Below the pieces are notes generated by a model. It was given only the letters and a program-made list of their open reading frames with translations. It had not been told where the DNA came from and searched no databases. Below are positions 1-9,570 of a stretch of 64,000 nt of DNA, piece after piece. The DNA comes from Spodoptera frugiperda (taxonomy: Eukaryota > Arthropoda > Insecta > Lepidoptera > Noctuidae), in assembly GCF_023101765.2 (NCBI RefSeq), contig NC_064234.1:1488001-1552000 (forward strand), given 5' to 3'. Within the stretch, counting starts at the first letter, position 1, and the number at the start of each line of letters is the position of its first letter. The position numbers and the translations under genes were made by a program.

Positions 1-1356
1 AAGAGCGAGTCTCTGTACCCGAGCGACGTGCGCACGCGCGCCATAGTGGACCAGTGCATATTCTTCAACGTCGGCATATTCTTCATCAGGCTCAAAGTTA
101 TTGTTGTAAGTATTTTAACTTGTTTTCATTTCGTAATAATAGGTAGATAGAACTCGATTTCATTTGGGAAGGGTGCCAGTGGAATTTCGAATTTAATGTT
201 GCTAGGGTTGTGATAAAATCGAACTACAGTCGACTCTCGTTAATTCAAACTTTCGATAATTCCTACTCGTCACGATATAACGATATTATCACGTGGTCCC
301 CAGAAAATCTTTATTGAACTATATCAATACATTTATAAACACTTTGTAATTCAAAAGAAAAAATCAGAAAATCATATCAATAATATCAGTAAACTATCCA
401 AATAAAATTGAATATTGTTTATAGTACCTAGTACCTACACTATCTGCTTGAAATAAAGAAATCAGCGTTAAATCTGTTTTCATATCGATAAATACTTAAG
501 TACATTTATTCCTCATGTTCCAGCTGCCTGCCATATTCGGTGACTTGGACGGTCCAACAGAGAAGCACAAGGCAGACATTGACGAAGCCTACGGCATCGT
601 GGAGGCGTACCTGGCCAAGAACAAGTACCTCGCTGCCGACCACCTCACCATCGCCGACTTGAGCGTCGGAGCCACCACCATCTCTATGCAACCTTTACAT
701 AAACTCGACGCTGCCAAGTAAGTTAAACTTTAAAATAGTTTTTATTCTTTAGAATAGAATCAGGCGTTACTTTGCGAAAATTGATGCTATACTAACAATA
801 CAATAGATTTTTATTTTTAATTCCGCTTATTCGTAGCTTTTATTCCAAAAAACGGGTTTTCTATCACTTATAGGTGTCGTTATGGGAACATCATGTTAAC
901 CCATGGTTAAAAAAATTTATTGATAATTGTCTAAACTTCAAACCAACGTAAAATTGAAAGCACTAGCAACATGGTTGGCCGTGAGGTCGTTGCCCTTGTG
1001 GTTATCACTCAGCTGATATTATAATTTTATTGAGGCACTAAATCTCAAGTTGTTAAATAACTCTGTGTTAATTTTGACATGCGTGCACGGTTATAAATTA
1101 GCCTTGGAAGCGTGCAAGATTTCAGTTCAGCGTATAAAGCTACACATAACTATATACTAGCGTAAAAAACTAACAAACTTTAGTATTCTTAATTTTCTTA
1201 TACCCTTAATGTGTTCTCCCTTCCAGGTTCCCCCTAACGGCTGCGTGGATGGCCAGGTTGGAGGAGCACCCATCAGTCCAGAAGTACCTGGTGCCCGGCG
1301 CCAAGATCCTCGGAGACATTGTCAACGCCGCCTGGGACAAGAATAAGAAGAAGTAG
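1..1356 (+). CDS. Glutathione S-transferase, delta/epsilon type, 5'-truncated by window edge (copy 1)
   Basis: Last three coding exons of a cytosolic GST: 1-105, 524-717 and 1227-1356 (TAG stop). Introns begin GTAAGT after 105 and GTAAGT after 717, and end TTCCAG before 524 and TTCCAG before 1227. The visible protein is the C-terminal helical domain. It carries the conserved N-capping/hydrophobic-staple segment HLTIADLSVGAT and ends NAAWDKNKKK. The missing part is the thioredoxin-fold N-terminus that binds glutathione; by comparison with the next gene it lies in exons upstream of the window. Exon phases and the 194-nt middle exon match the second gene exactly, so the two are tandem duplicates. 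Known family role: conjugation of glutathione to electrophiles such as plant toxins and insecticides, as cytosolic dimers. The epsilon class is inferred from overall resemblance and insect context; delta is the alternative. The exact paralogue cannot be named. Confidence 0.93.
226..310. mobile_element. Possible fragment of a pogo/Tigger-like DNA transposon end
   Basis: In the first visible intron of GST copy 1, the stretch starting 'cagtcgactctcgttaatt' resembles the terminal repeats I associate with pogo/Tigger elements. No opposite end or target-site duplication is visible nearby, so this is a weak call. The rest of the intron (106-523) and the next one (718-1226) hold nothing else I recognise. 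Confidence 0.3.
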
Positions 1357-1363
1357 ATTGTAT

Positions 1364-1369
1364 AATAAA
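1364..1369 (+). terminator. Polyadenylation signal of GST copy 1
   Basis: AATAAA lies 8 nt after the TAG stop, implying a very short 3' UTR. Confidence 0.7.
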
Positions 1370-1425
1370 ATGTTAATAATTGTCTTAGTTTTTTATTGAC
1401 TTCTACTAACCTATACTATACATAC

Positions 1426-1489
1426 AAAAGCATTACCACCTCAATAAACATACAGATAGCTGTATGTTTATTGAGGTGGTAATGCTTTT
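1426..1489. repeat. Perfect 30-bp inverted repeat with 4-nt loop
   Basis: Arms 1426-1455 and 1460-1489 are exact reverse complements around the loop ATAG. The palindrome lies about 60 bp past the polyadenylation signal of GST copy 1. The loop is too short for a typical microRNA precursor. A recent foldback insertion or a replication-slippage palindrome is more likely. Confidence 0.95.
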
Positions 1490-2109
1490 CTGTATTCCGT
1501 GGATTTAGGTTTTTAACTTGAATGTAAAACAGGTTAAAATATATATTAATCAAACATACAGGGTTTTTGTGTATGGACAGAATACTCTAATCTAGTGAAA
1601 TAAATCTGAATTTGAAAACAATAATTCACAACTTAATACAAAATTATTTAACAAAGTTTCTAGAGATGTTCATTATTCTTTGTGTGCACTTACCCACTTT
1701 TCCTCAGTAACGCTTTGTGCCATTATTAAAAATTAAATCTTGTAAAGTATTAAATATACTCCGCTCATCACTTATATGCACGTTCTTACAAAAGAGAAAA
1801 AAGTAATTTACATAAAAATATTAACAACACCTATTCACCAAAGAAGTTCACCACAAAATGCCAATCCCTGTTTAATCGATTGCAGATGAGTTCCCCATCA
1901 CTCCATGATAAGGAATGGTGCCGTGTGACCATGGAATAACCCACCCATGACCAACAATACTGGCATGACTGATCGAAATTATAACATGACTTACTGAACC
2001 ATATAGCGTGATAAGAGTGTGATAACGGTATTACTTAGTGGTGTCGTGTGCTAAAAAATGTTAATAAAATAATTACTACAACAATGGTCAATGTTATGTA
2101 ACAACATGT
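1490..2109. other. Intergenic spacer, nothing recognised
   Basis: AT-rich DNA between the hairpin and the SINE. I see no convincing coding region or repeat structure here. Confidence 0.6.
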
Positions 2110-2396
2110 CAGGGCGTTGGCTGCAATATTTACGCCTTTTTATCCCTGAAGGTATATAGGCATAGGTGCACATTATGGCGCGTAATGCCGCTATGCAATG
2201 TACACCCACTTTTTACCATTTGTGTTATAAGTCCGATGAAACAGGTGGTGAGTCTATTGCCATATGGGCAGACTCCGTGCTACTACTGAGAAATATTAAA
2301 AAAACCGTTAAAATACTTTGCTCGATCCGGGAATCGAACCCGAGACCCCTTGTCCGGTAGTCGCCCTTGCGAGTGCAACCACTCGACCATCGAGGC
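2110..2396 (-). mobile_element. tRNA-derived SINE (noctuid type)
   Basis: Read on the minus strand, the head at about 2396-2320 is tRNA-like. It has an A box (TGGTCGAGTGG, plus-strand complement at 2379-2389) and a B box (GGTTCGATTCC, complement at 2330-2340). The body continues to about 2110 with a unit I recognise from noctuid moth SINEs: the stretch about an 'alternate' start site, 'gtacattgcatagcggcatt' and 'gggataaaaaggcg'. It is an RNA polymerase III retroposon mobilised by a partner LINE. It is not a working tRNA gene, because the sequence runs on well beyond the tRNA end. Exact ends and target duplication were not fixed. Confidence 0.8.
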
Positions 2397-2540
2397 AATG
2401 GAGGCACGTATATGTTGTGTGCACGTATATGCTCTGTAAACAGTAAATGATGTGTGAAATTACCTCTAATAGCGACGAATCTGTTAAAAAGGATCCAGTG
2501 TAAAATCGGATGTTCTATGTGTATGCGCCCTTAGGGGATG

Positions 2541-2799
2541 TATCGTCACCCTCCCGGCTAACTGTCCTAACTACAAATTGATGTTTTTCCAGGGCAACCG
2601 TTTTTCGGTCGGGCGTTACAGTTAAATTACTGTAGATGCGTTATTTGTGGCTTTATCAATGAATTCAAAAGTTTTTTTATATAGGTCTTGGCTTATTCTT
2701 TAATTTTGTAGTCGCCCTAAAGCCCTAAGGTATCTATTAAATGTCAGTGCAGATACGTCGGTTTGTGAGATACGACAGTTAGCGGGGAGGGCGACGGTA
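2541..2799. mobile_element. Small non-autonomous DNA element with terminal inverted repeats
   Basis: The left end (2544-2566, CGTCACCCTCCCGGCTAACT...) and right end (2774-2796, ...AGTTAGCGGGGAGGGCGACG) are imperfect inverted repeats of about 24 bp. The element is flanked on both sides by the motif TATGYGCCCTTAGGGGATGT (2522-2541 and 2800-2819), which may be a target duplication or part of an outer repeat. No coding capacity. The superfamily is not assigned. Confidence 0.6.
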
Positions 2800-2820
2800 T
2801 ATGTGCCCTTAGGGGATGTG

Positions 2821-3066
2821 TATGCACCCTTTTTTTTGAGGGGGCAAATCATTCAACGACTTCTCGCGCCTTGGGCGAGGCAAAAGGAAGTATCAGACTC
2901 TTACTGTCTAAAAATCACCCGTTCCTTTTCCTGCTTTTAGCCGAAGCCCCGGTAATATTTTACGTTGTCCGCAACTCCGGATCGGGCATCAGTCCTACTG
3001 GGCCCCATCTGTGGTGGTCTGGCTCTTTGAGGCTAGCTACCATTGGTCGCCGTCCGCAGACTCGCA
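2821..3066 (+). mobile_element. Common noctuid interspersed repeat (SINE-like)
   Basis: Contains the series 'cgccttgggcgaggc', 'agtatcagactcttactg', 'gtccgcaactccggatcggg' and 'ctactgggccccatctgtgg', a combination I recognise as a high-copy repeat in noctuid genomes. The 70-codon open frame inside it (2871-3083) is a by-product, not a gene. A third copy of the CCCTTAGGGG motif follows at 3071-3090. Confidence 0.7.
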
Positions 3067-3540
3067 TGTGTATGCGCCCTTAGGGGACGTAATTATTTAG
3101 TTCACATGACTATAAAAAAAAAACAAAATCATTGTTGGTTGTTGATATAAACATAACCTTTTTTTACTCTTATCAGTTAATTGCAATGATAAGAGTTTAG
3201 GATCGTGTGAACTGCCGTGTGTAACTCGAGATTACATACATATATTTGTAAGTATACTATTAGGTATGTATTTGTATAGTGTTATTTTGAATTTTAGAGT
3301 AAAGGTTGTGTATCTATCAATTTAATTATTTTTAAATTAAATAGTTCTTCTCTCACTAACCAGTTTATGATTTTAGTTAGAAGTTATACCAATTTCTTAA
3401 TTTTTTTTATTGTTGTATTGTACCTATCCTGAGTTTTAGTGTAGTACCTATTGTAATTATCTGAGTGAGTTCCTAAATAAATAGGGATCCACGTTACAAT
3501 GATAAGGATTTCCTTCATTCTTTTTAAATAAAAAATTATA

Positions 3541-3650
3541 ACTAGCTTCGCTACTAGACTAGCGCCAAACTACATTTTACATAGGTACAAGGTTTACCTC
3601 TTTATAATATTAGTACAGATTAGTATAGATAAATACATATTTTTTATCAA
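3541..3650 (-). mobile_element. Degenerate Helitron-like remnant in the promoter region of GST copy 2
   Basis: 'aactagcttcgct' near 3541 resembles the reverse complement of a Helitron-type 3' end, and 'cctctttataatattagt' (about 3597-3614) resembles the reverse complement of the 5' end seen at 18887. Together they suggest a short, decayed minus-strand element ending just before the ATG at 3659. The rest of 3091-3540 is AT-rich spacer with nothing recognised. Confidence 0.4.
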
Positions 3651-3658
3651 TAAAGAAT

Positions 3659-6600
3659 ATGGCGCCACTGCTATACAAGAGCAACTCCAGCCCTCCATCA
3701 AATGCGGTGCGGATGCTGGCTGATATCATCGGGCTGGAACTGGACCTGAAAGACGTCAGCTTACCTCACATGGAACATAAGTCGCCGGAACATCTGAAGG
3801 TATAACAAAGGGTGATATTATGGTCTATATTATCAATGTCAGGTAATTATTTAACGAGGAACTCGACTAATTTTAAGCTATGCTAGAGACTCATATTCAT
3901 GAGCAGCATTCCGCGACACACGACGCGGAGACCGTCGTCGCGTCTGCTGACCGAAAAATATAATAATTAGTTTTTTTTTTATAAACTGATTGTTGGGTTA
4001 TGATAGCAAGGCTTAGCCAAACTTTAGCCAGTCTTTATTTTATGTTTATTGTGAGTTATTGTCACTTTATTTATTATAATATAATTTATATAAATTCTAC
4101 AGAATTATTTATTTTACAGCGCAATCCTATGGGAACTATCCCGACATTGATAGACGGCGACTTTATCATCTCTGAAAGGTTAGGTATTTATCATTTACTA
4201 TTAATTGTTATTAGTCTTTATTAACTAAATCATTCTTTCATTGAGAAAGGTTCCCAAGGAACATCAAGATAATCAAAAATCATCAGGTTGAACAAAAAAT
4301 TATTTATCTTAACGATTATGTAATTCCTAATTATATTTCTCCTCCAGCCATGCAACCATGAAGTACCTGCTATCAGTGTACAGTGGAGGTGAACTACGCG
4401 AGTCTCTGTACCCGAGCGACGTGCGCACGCGCGCCCTTGTCGACCAGTGCATGTTCTTCAATGCTGGCGTGTTCTTCCTCAAACTGTTGGGCTGTGTTGT
4501 AAGTATTAATATTTCTGAAAACATACAATATCACTAAAATTGTCTCTGAAATCTAAAACCATACTTAAAAAAAAACATATCTGCCTGCTTCTTTGAAGAT
4601 AATACGGCATGCTGCTGTTTTACTGTCAATTTCCAAATCTACAGTCAGCAAGATTATAAAATTTTCTTTTTATTAATATTATTATTTTTTCTAGTTACCA
4701 GCTGTATTCGGAGACTTAGACGGTCCTACAGAGCAGCATAAAGCGGAAATTGATGCGGCATACAGCGTGCTGGAGGCGTATTTGAAAGATCACAAGTATA
4801 TTGCAGCTGATCACTTAACTATAGCCGACCTGAGCGTTGGCGCTACTGCCATATCCATCCAGGTTGCTCATAAACTGGATGGTTCGAAGTGAGTGTTGAT
4901 CTGGTTAGAGTTTAGCTTTTTAGGTACTGTGTATAATGATAGATAGTAATCACTTAAATCGTTTATTCACTAGGTCACATACCTAGGTGTTACATCTACG
5001 ATTAGTGTATAACAACAGAGAGCGCTAAGCGCGTGACAATAGTTTATACAGGGTGTCCCTGAAGTCGACGTCCAACGGGCACTAGATGATCAGCAAGGTT
5101 CCAACTGTTATCAGAAAAATATAAAAAAATTCTAAGTCCTACAGTTTTTAAATTACAGTGACTTATGTGTTATCCACGAAAAAGTACACCCTGTGCCAGT
5201 CTTTTGACTCTTGTTGCTACAAATCTTTATTTTTTCGTCTGCAGTCTTCCTTACATTATCCTGAATAGTGCTCCAGTAATATGGAATCATAAATTCTTAG
5301 CCAACTGCTTTAGATTGGAAAACATTGTTAGTTTTAGAGGAACCAAATACTCTGAATAAAATATTCACCTTACTTTAAGTGACCATACTTAAAAAAAAAT
5401 GTATTGCGCTAGTAGTGGCAAATTTCACCAAACTTGGCGCATTTAATAAGGATTCTAAAATGGCACAACACCTTGCATATTATTTTTTAGATTCGACACA
5501 AAAAAAGATTTTTCAACGAAACTCGGTTTCGATGAATTTATTTGAACTTACTAATATTTCTTCTAGTGTACTCAAATCATACGTTATAACCTTGTATGCA
5601 CTAGACAACACTTTGCACGCGATTTGTTATCATCATGTTGATAATCAGCGAGGATCTCTTGTCAAACAATATTGTCTGTCTACTCATGATTTCGCTTGCA
5701 GCTTTCGTTGGCAATATTAATAGACTTACTAGAGGAACTGATGTTGTGTATCATGTTTCACTAAATAATATTGAATGATTGCAATATGATGTTCATAGTG
5801 CATCAAACACAATCAAAAGGAACGGACGCGGCAGATTCATGTACACAGCATATCGACGCGGTAGTGGTATGGTGTACATGAGCCCTTACGCACAATTACT
5901 CGTCATAACCCCATCAAAAAAAAAAAAGAAATGGGTGAATCCTCCGATTAAGTTACGTGTTCATGCCTTGTGATCAAATGCGGGATGAAGCATCAAATAT
6001 TCTTTAGTTTGTCGAGAAAGAGTTATTTGCACCGTTACAAGGAATTGCAGGTAAAGCAAAAAATAATTTAAAAAATAAATAACACGGCGCAAGAAAGCCA
6101 GTGCTCAGCTAAAATGCCGAAGCCCGGGTACGATGGCTCGAGATGCACAACACCAGTTCGTCTAGCGATAATATTGCCGACGAATGTTGCAAGCGAAATC
6201 ACGGGTAAACAGACAATGTTGTTTGACAAGAGATCCTCGCTGATTTTCAACATGATGATAACAAATAGCGTGCAAAGTGCTGTCTAGTGCATACGAGGTT
6301 ATAACGTATGATTTGAGTACACTAGAAGAATTTTTAGTAAGTTCAAACATATTCATCGAAACGGAGTTTTGTTGAAAAATCTTTTTTTGTGTCGAATTTA
6401 AGAAATAATGTGCAAAGTGCTATACCATTTTAGAATCCTTATTAAATGCGCCAACTTTGGTGAAATTTGCCACTACTAGCGCCATACATAATTTATTCAG
6501 TACAGTCACTTAAAGTAAGGTGAAAATTTTATTCAGAGTATTTGGTTCCTCTAAAACTAACAATGTTTTCCAATCTAAAGCAGTTGGCTAAGAATTTATG

Positions 6601-7405
6601 ATTCCGTATTACTAGAGCACTATTCAGGATAATGTAAGGAAGACTGCAGACGAAAAAATAAAGATTTGTAGCAACAAGAGTCAAAAGACTGGCACAGGGT
6701 GTACTTTTTCGTGTATAACACATAAGTCACTGTAATTTAAAAACTGTAGGACTTAGAATTTTTTTATATTTTTCTGATAACATTTGGAACCTTTCCGATC
6801 ATCTGGTGCCTGTTGGACGTCGACTTCAGGGACACCCTATATAAGCAACGCTTACGTTAGTGTGCGTTGCCTTACTGAACCCTACAGCTTTATTAGACTG
6901 TCTCGTTTTCAAATGGTCTTACCTAATAGTGATTTTTATAATAAGTAACTATCGTGAGCATACTAAATTAACTAAAACACGGTTTACTCACGTAAATTAA
7001 TGGGCGCGTCGGCGCACGCTGTTCATGATGAAGAGAAGAATTCTCCATTAATTTACGTGAGTAAACTGATTTTGAGAAAAGAATTGTATTTGTTTTTAGT
7101 TTTTCGAAAGTTTCTCAATTTCTTAAATCTAATAGCACGAAATCTGAAATTATGGTCGGTCAAGCTTTATTTAAGCTTTTTTTCTTATTTATACAAGCTC
7201 TCCATCACCCAGTATTAAAATATTTATAATATCCATATATTCTCTTTAATAAAATTACTGTCAATTTTTTTTCTAAAGGTTTCCCCTGACGTCTGCGTGG
7301 ATGTCCAGGTTAGAAGAGCACCCATCATTCAAGAAGATCTTACTACCAGGTGTGAAAGTTTTAGATGAATTCGCCAATGCAGCCTGGCAGAAAAATAGAA
7401 AATAA
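3659..7405 (+). CDS. Glutathione S-transferase, delta/epsilon type, complete (copy 2)
   Basis: Five coding exons: 3659-3799, 4120-4178, 4348-4498, 4695-4888 and 7279-7405, joined by GT/AG introns with consistent phases. They total 672 nt, or 223 residues plus TAA. This is the usual cytosolic GST length. The N-terminal thioredoxin fold shows the catalytic-serine region SNSSPPSNAVRML (residues about 8-20), then NPMGTIPTL with the cis-proline, and ES at the glutathione-contacting turn, spanning the exon 2/3 junction. The C-terminal domain has HLTIADLSVGAT and ends AAWQKNRK. The family binds glutathione and conjugates it to electrophiles; this is probably an epsilon-class detoxification enzyme. 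The gene lies 2.3 kb downstream of its tandem partner in the same direction. The first ATG is used because it opens the conserved N-terminus. The last intron is about 2.4 kb, mostly from an inserted foldback element. The ligand specificity cannot be read. Confidence 0.95.
5049..6839. mobile_element. Foldback (long terminal inverted repeat) DNA transposon in GST intron 4
   Basis: Two arms of about 700 bp (5049-5752 and 6142-6839) are diverged reverse complements of each other, separated by about 390 bp. The tips read CAGGGTGTCCCTGAAGTCG on the left and its complement, with T for the first C, on the right. Each end is next to TA (5047-5048, 6840-6841), fitting a Tc1/mariner-like TA target. The 113-codon open frame in the left arm (5379-5720) and the 64-codon minus-strand frame in the right arm (6162-6356) are the same arm sequence read outward-in. 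They match no family I know and are probably non-coding. The element makes up most of the intron. Confidence 0.85.
6982..7066. repeat. 22-bp perfect inverted repeat with 41-nt loop
   Basis: 6982-7003 and 7045-7066 are exact reverse complements (GTTTACTCACGTAAATTAAT...). The loop contains 'gcgcgtcggcgcacgctg' and 'gttcatgatgaagagaag', which I associate with a small lepidopteran repeat. It lies in intron 4 of GST copy 2, outside the foldback element. Likely a tiny MITE. The hairpin would form in the pre-mRNA. Confidence 0.85.
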
Positions 7406-7487
7406 TTTATTGTATGAATATAATGTATTTTTAATTAATTAATTAATTGTATTTTTGTATTAAATTCCTTACCTAAGTAATTAATTA

Positions 7488-7493
7488 AATAAA
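7488..7493 (+). terminator. Polyadenylation signal of GST copy 2
   Basis: AATAAA about 80 nt after the TAA stop, in a TTAATTAA-rich 3' flank. A second AATAAA follows at about 7501. Confidence 0.6.
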
Positions 7494-7534
7494 ATTATTA
7501 AAATAAATATAGTTCTTAGTTTTATTTTAAAGAA

Positions 7535-7855
7535 AATCTTAGTATTTTTTACCTGGTGGTAAGCAATCGCCGCCGCGCCGCTCCGCTGGACACCCGAAAC
7601 ACCAGAGTGCATTGTCGGCATTTTGGGGGTTAGGAATTTAAGGGCTGTTTGGGAATCGGCGATTGAGAAGATTGGGAAGGAAGGGGGGGGGTAATTGGGC
7701 CTCCGGTAAACTCACTTATACAACGAAACACAATAATACAACGTAAGCGTTGTTTCACGTCGGTTTTCTGTAAAGTCACTGTGGTATCACTCCTGTCGAG
7801 CCGGTTCATTCGTGCCGAACTATGGCTCTGCCACACTAAAAGCAATAAATTAGTA
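7535..7855. mobile_element. Lepidopteran SINE-like interspersed repeat
   Basis: Contains 'ggacacccgaaacaccagag', 'gggggttaggaatttaaggg', 'ttgggcctccggtaa' and 'cattcgtgccgaactatggc', a series I recognise as a common noctuid repeat. The minus-strand frame at 7630-7860 is a shadow. The ends were not resolved. Confidence 0.65.
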
Positions 7856-8417
7856 CACACCTACACATTGTGTTGTGGGGCTGAAATACTGGGTGTTGGT
7901 CACCAGTTAGGTAGGGGAAAACCGGGAGACTTGCCCAGGTAGGATAGTTGAACCACCTTTCAAAATTGTATTTGGATTTAGTGCGAACGAAACGTCAAAA
8001 CATTCATTGGTCGCACTCAAGAGGCCAATCATAAGTATGCAGCCATTTTGCATCTTAGTGGTGTGGTTCGTCAGTGACAATGTAAAACGTGTTTCTGTTG
8101 CTGCGGAGTATATTTTTTTGTTTTAAGTAGTTTTGTGATTGCTGTCCTATTTATTGAGGTACGTATTGTGTGTTGATATTATTATATTGCCAAACAAATG
8201 TAGTTTGACGTGTGCTTAGTGTTTTTTCTCTACGATCAGCGGTTTTTGTTTGTCATAAACTAAATTGGGAATTAGTGTGAGCGGGAGAGTTGCACCAGGG
8301 TGGTTGGGGGAGACTTGCTCAGTGGTTCATGTCTCCCTGTGCAGGGAAATTATACCTACTTAATATATTTTTTCTGTCTTAATATAATTTATTGTTTTTG
8401 CAGTGCCAACTTGTACG

Positions 8418-8534
8418 ATGCCTTTTCAATACAAGCCTCCTGAAAATGCTCGCAAACGAAAAAAACTCACAAAAATGGAATTGCAAAATGCCATAGATGA
8501 AATTAAGGGAGGCGCTTCTATTCGACAAACTTGA
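8418..8534 (+). pseudogene. Broken pogo-like transposase N-terminus (psq/HTH domain)
   Basis: A 38-codon frame starts MPFQYKPPENARKRKK, continues MELQNAIDEIKGGASIRQT and then meets a TGA. This pattern (basic start, then a helix with 'AI..I..G.SIRQ') is typical of the psq-type DNA-binding helix-turn-helix at the start of pogo/Tigger transposases. A possible acceptor (TTTTTGCAG, ending at 8403) precedes it. The stop, and the repeat inserted about 35 bp later, show it is dead. The family call is by pattern only. Confidence 0.6.
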
Positions 8535-8568
8535 AAAATAAATATGGCATTTTTGAAACAATTTTACA

Positions 8569-9200
8569 AAAAAACCGGCCAAGTGCGAGTCGGACTCGCC
8601 CATGAAGGGTTCCGTAGTAGCAAATAGATGCCACAATATAAAAGTTATAAAATAACTTGGTTTTGCATAGTGTTTGTATGAACGACAAAGTTATATTTGC
8701 GGTTTTTGAAAATGTTTTATTTCTTAAAAACTAATAATGATATCTCGTTCAAACCAATTTTCGTTGTTAGTTTCTATTGAAATCTACAGCATATATTTTT
8801 TTTAGTTTTCTCACTCTCTTATTTTAAAATTTTACACTTACACTCACTAATTTTTTCACTTTGGAAGCGTCTAACTTTCAAACGGTTGATTTTGACGAAA
8901 AATGGTTTTAGGAACCTTAATGCCTTTTTTAAAGCCCTATCCATAGACACCCATCACGGATAGGTTAGCTGAAAAATTTTTTTTTTAATCAGTTCCATGT
9001 ATATGCCCTTTAATATTTAAATTTATTAATTTTTATTCAAAATTCGGATAGCGGTTATCAAAATACATCAACCTACAGAGTTTCAACTATGTAGGCCCAA
9101 CAGTTTCGGAAATAAATGGCTGTGACATACGGACGGACAGACAGACAGACAGACATGACGAATCTATAAGGGTTCCGTTTTTTGCCATTTGGAACCCTGA
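8569..9200 (+). mobile_element. Lepidopteran repeat of the 'ccggccaagtgcgagtcgga' type
   Basis: Begins 'aaaccggccaagtgcgagtc', soon followed by 'gggttccgta', and ends with a short tetranucleotide run (acggacggacagacagacagacagac, 9130-9155 region) and 'aagggttccgttttttgcc' before 'ggaaccctga'. This microsatellite-bearing repeat is widespread in moths and butterflies. It sits inside the pogo-like element, so it arrived later. The 85-codon minus-strand frame at 8379-8636 spans the junction and is not a gene. Confidence 0.75.
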
Positions 9201-9570
9201 AGAATGTTATGTTAATTACATTTTCTTTGATAGCAGTATTAAAAACAAGTTAATTACTGTATAAGATAAGATATTAAAACTATGATTGAAGCCGAAAATG
9301 ATTTTTATTTTCCACAAAAACAATATGGTCAACTCTCCCCATACCTCGGTTCAAGTGTCCCTGTTGTTAGGGAGACTTGACTCATTTTTCATTTTTTAGT
9401 AAAATGCCAATAAAATGTTACTAGCGCATTTATTAGCAATATAATTAAGCACAAATATACCTACTAAAGTAAGGCATCACATAAGTGTATAATCGATTCT
9501 CTAAACCCAATAAACAAATAATTATGGTATTTTATATTAAAAGTGGTTCAACTCTCCCGGACTTCCCCTA

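Larger units (their letters stand above)
7914..9568 (+). mobile_element. Pogo-like DNA transposon, decayed and interrupted
   Basis: The ends are inverted repeats: GGGGAAAACCGGGAGACTTG at 7914 and the complement of GGGGAAGTCCGGGAGAGTTG at 9568, each flanked by TA. Further copies of the GGGAGACTTG/CAACTCTCCC word occur inside (about 8287, 8308, 9331, 9371, 9550), so the subterminal regions carry repeated words. Inside is the start of a pogo/psq-type transposase (8418-8534). The element is split by another repeat at about 8569-9200. No complete transposase remains, so it is not self-mobile. Confidence 0.7.

Noticed and set aside
1426..1489. microRNA precursor
   Set aside because: A perfect stem with a 4-nt loop does not resemble an animal pre-miRNA.
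2320..2396. tRNA gene on the minus strand
   Set aside because: A and B boxes are present, but the sequence continues into a SINE body and the arms do not form a clean tRNA. It is a SINE head.
5379..5720. 113-codon protein gene inside GST intron 4
   Set aside because: It is the arm of the foldback element, and the matching frame occurs reversed in the other arm.
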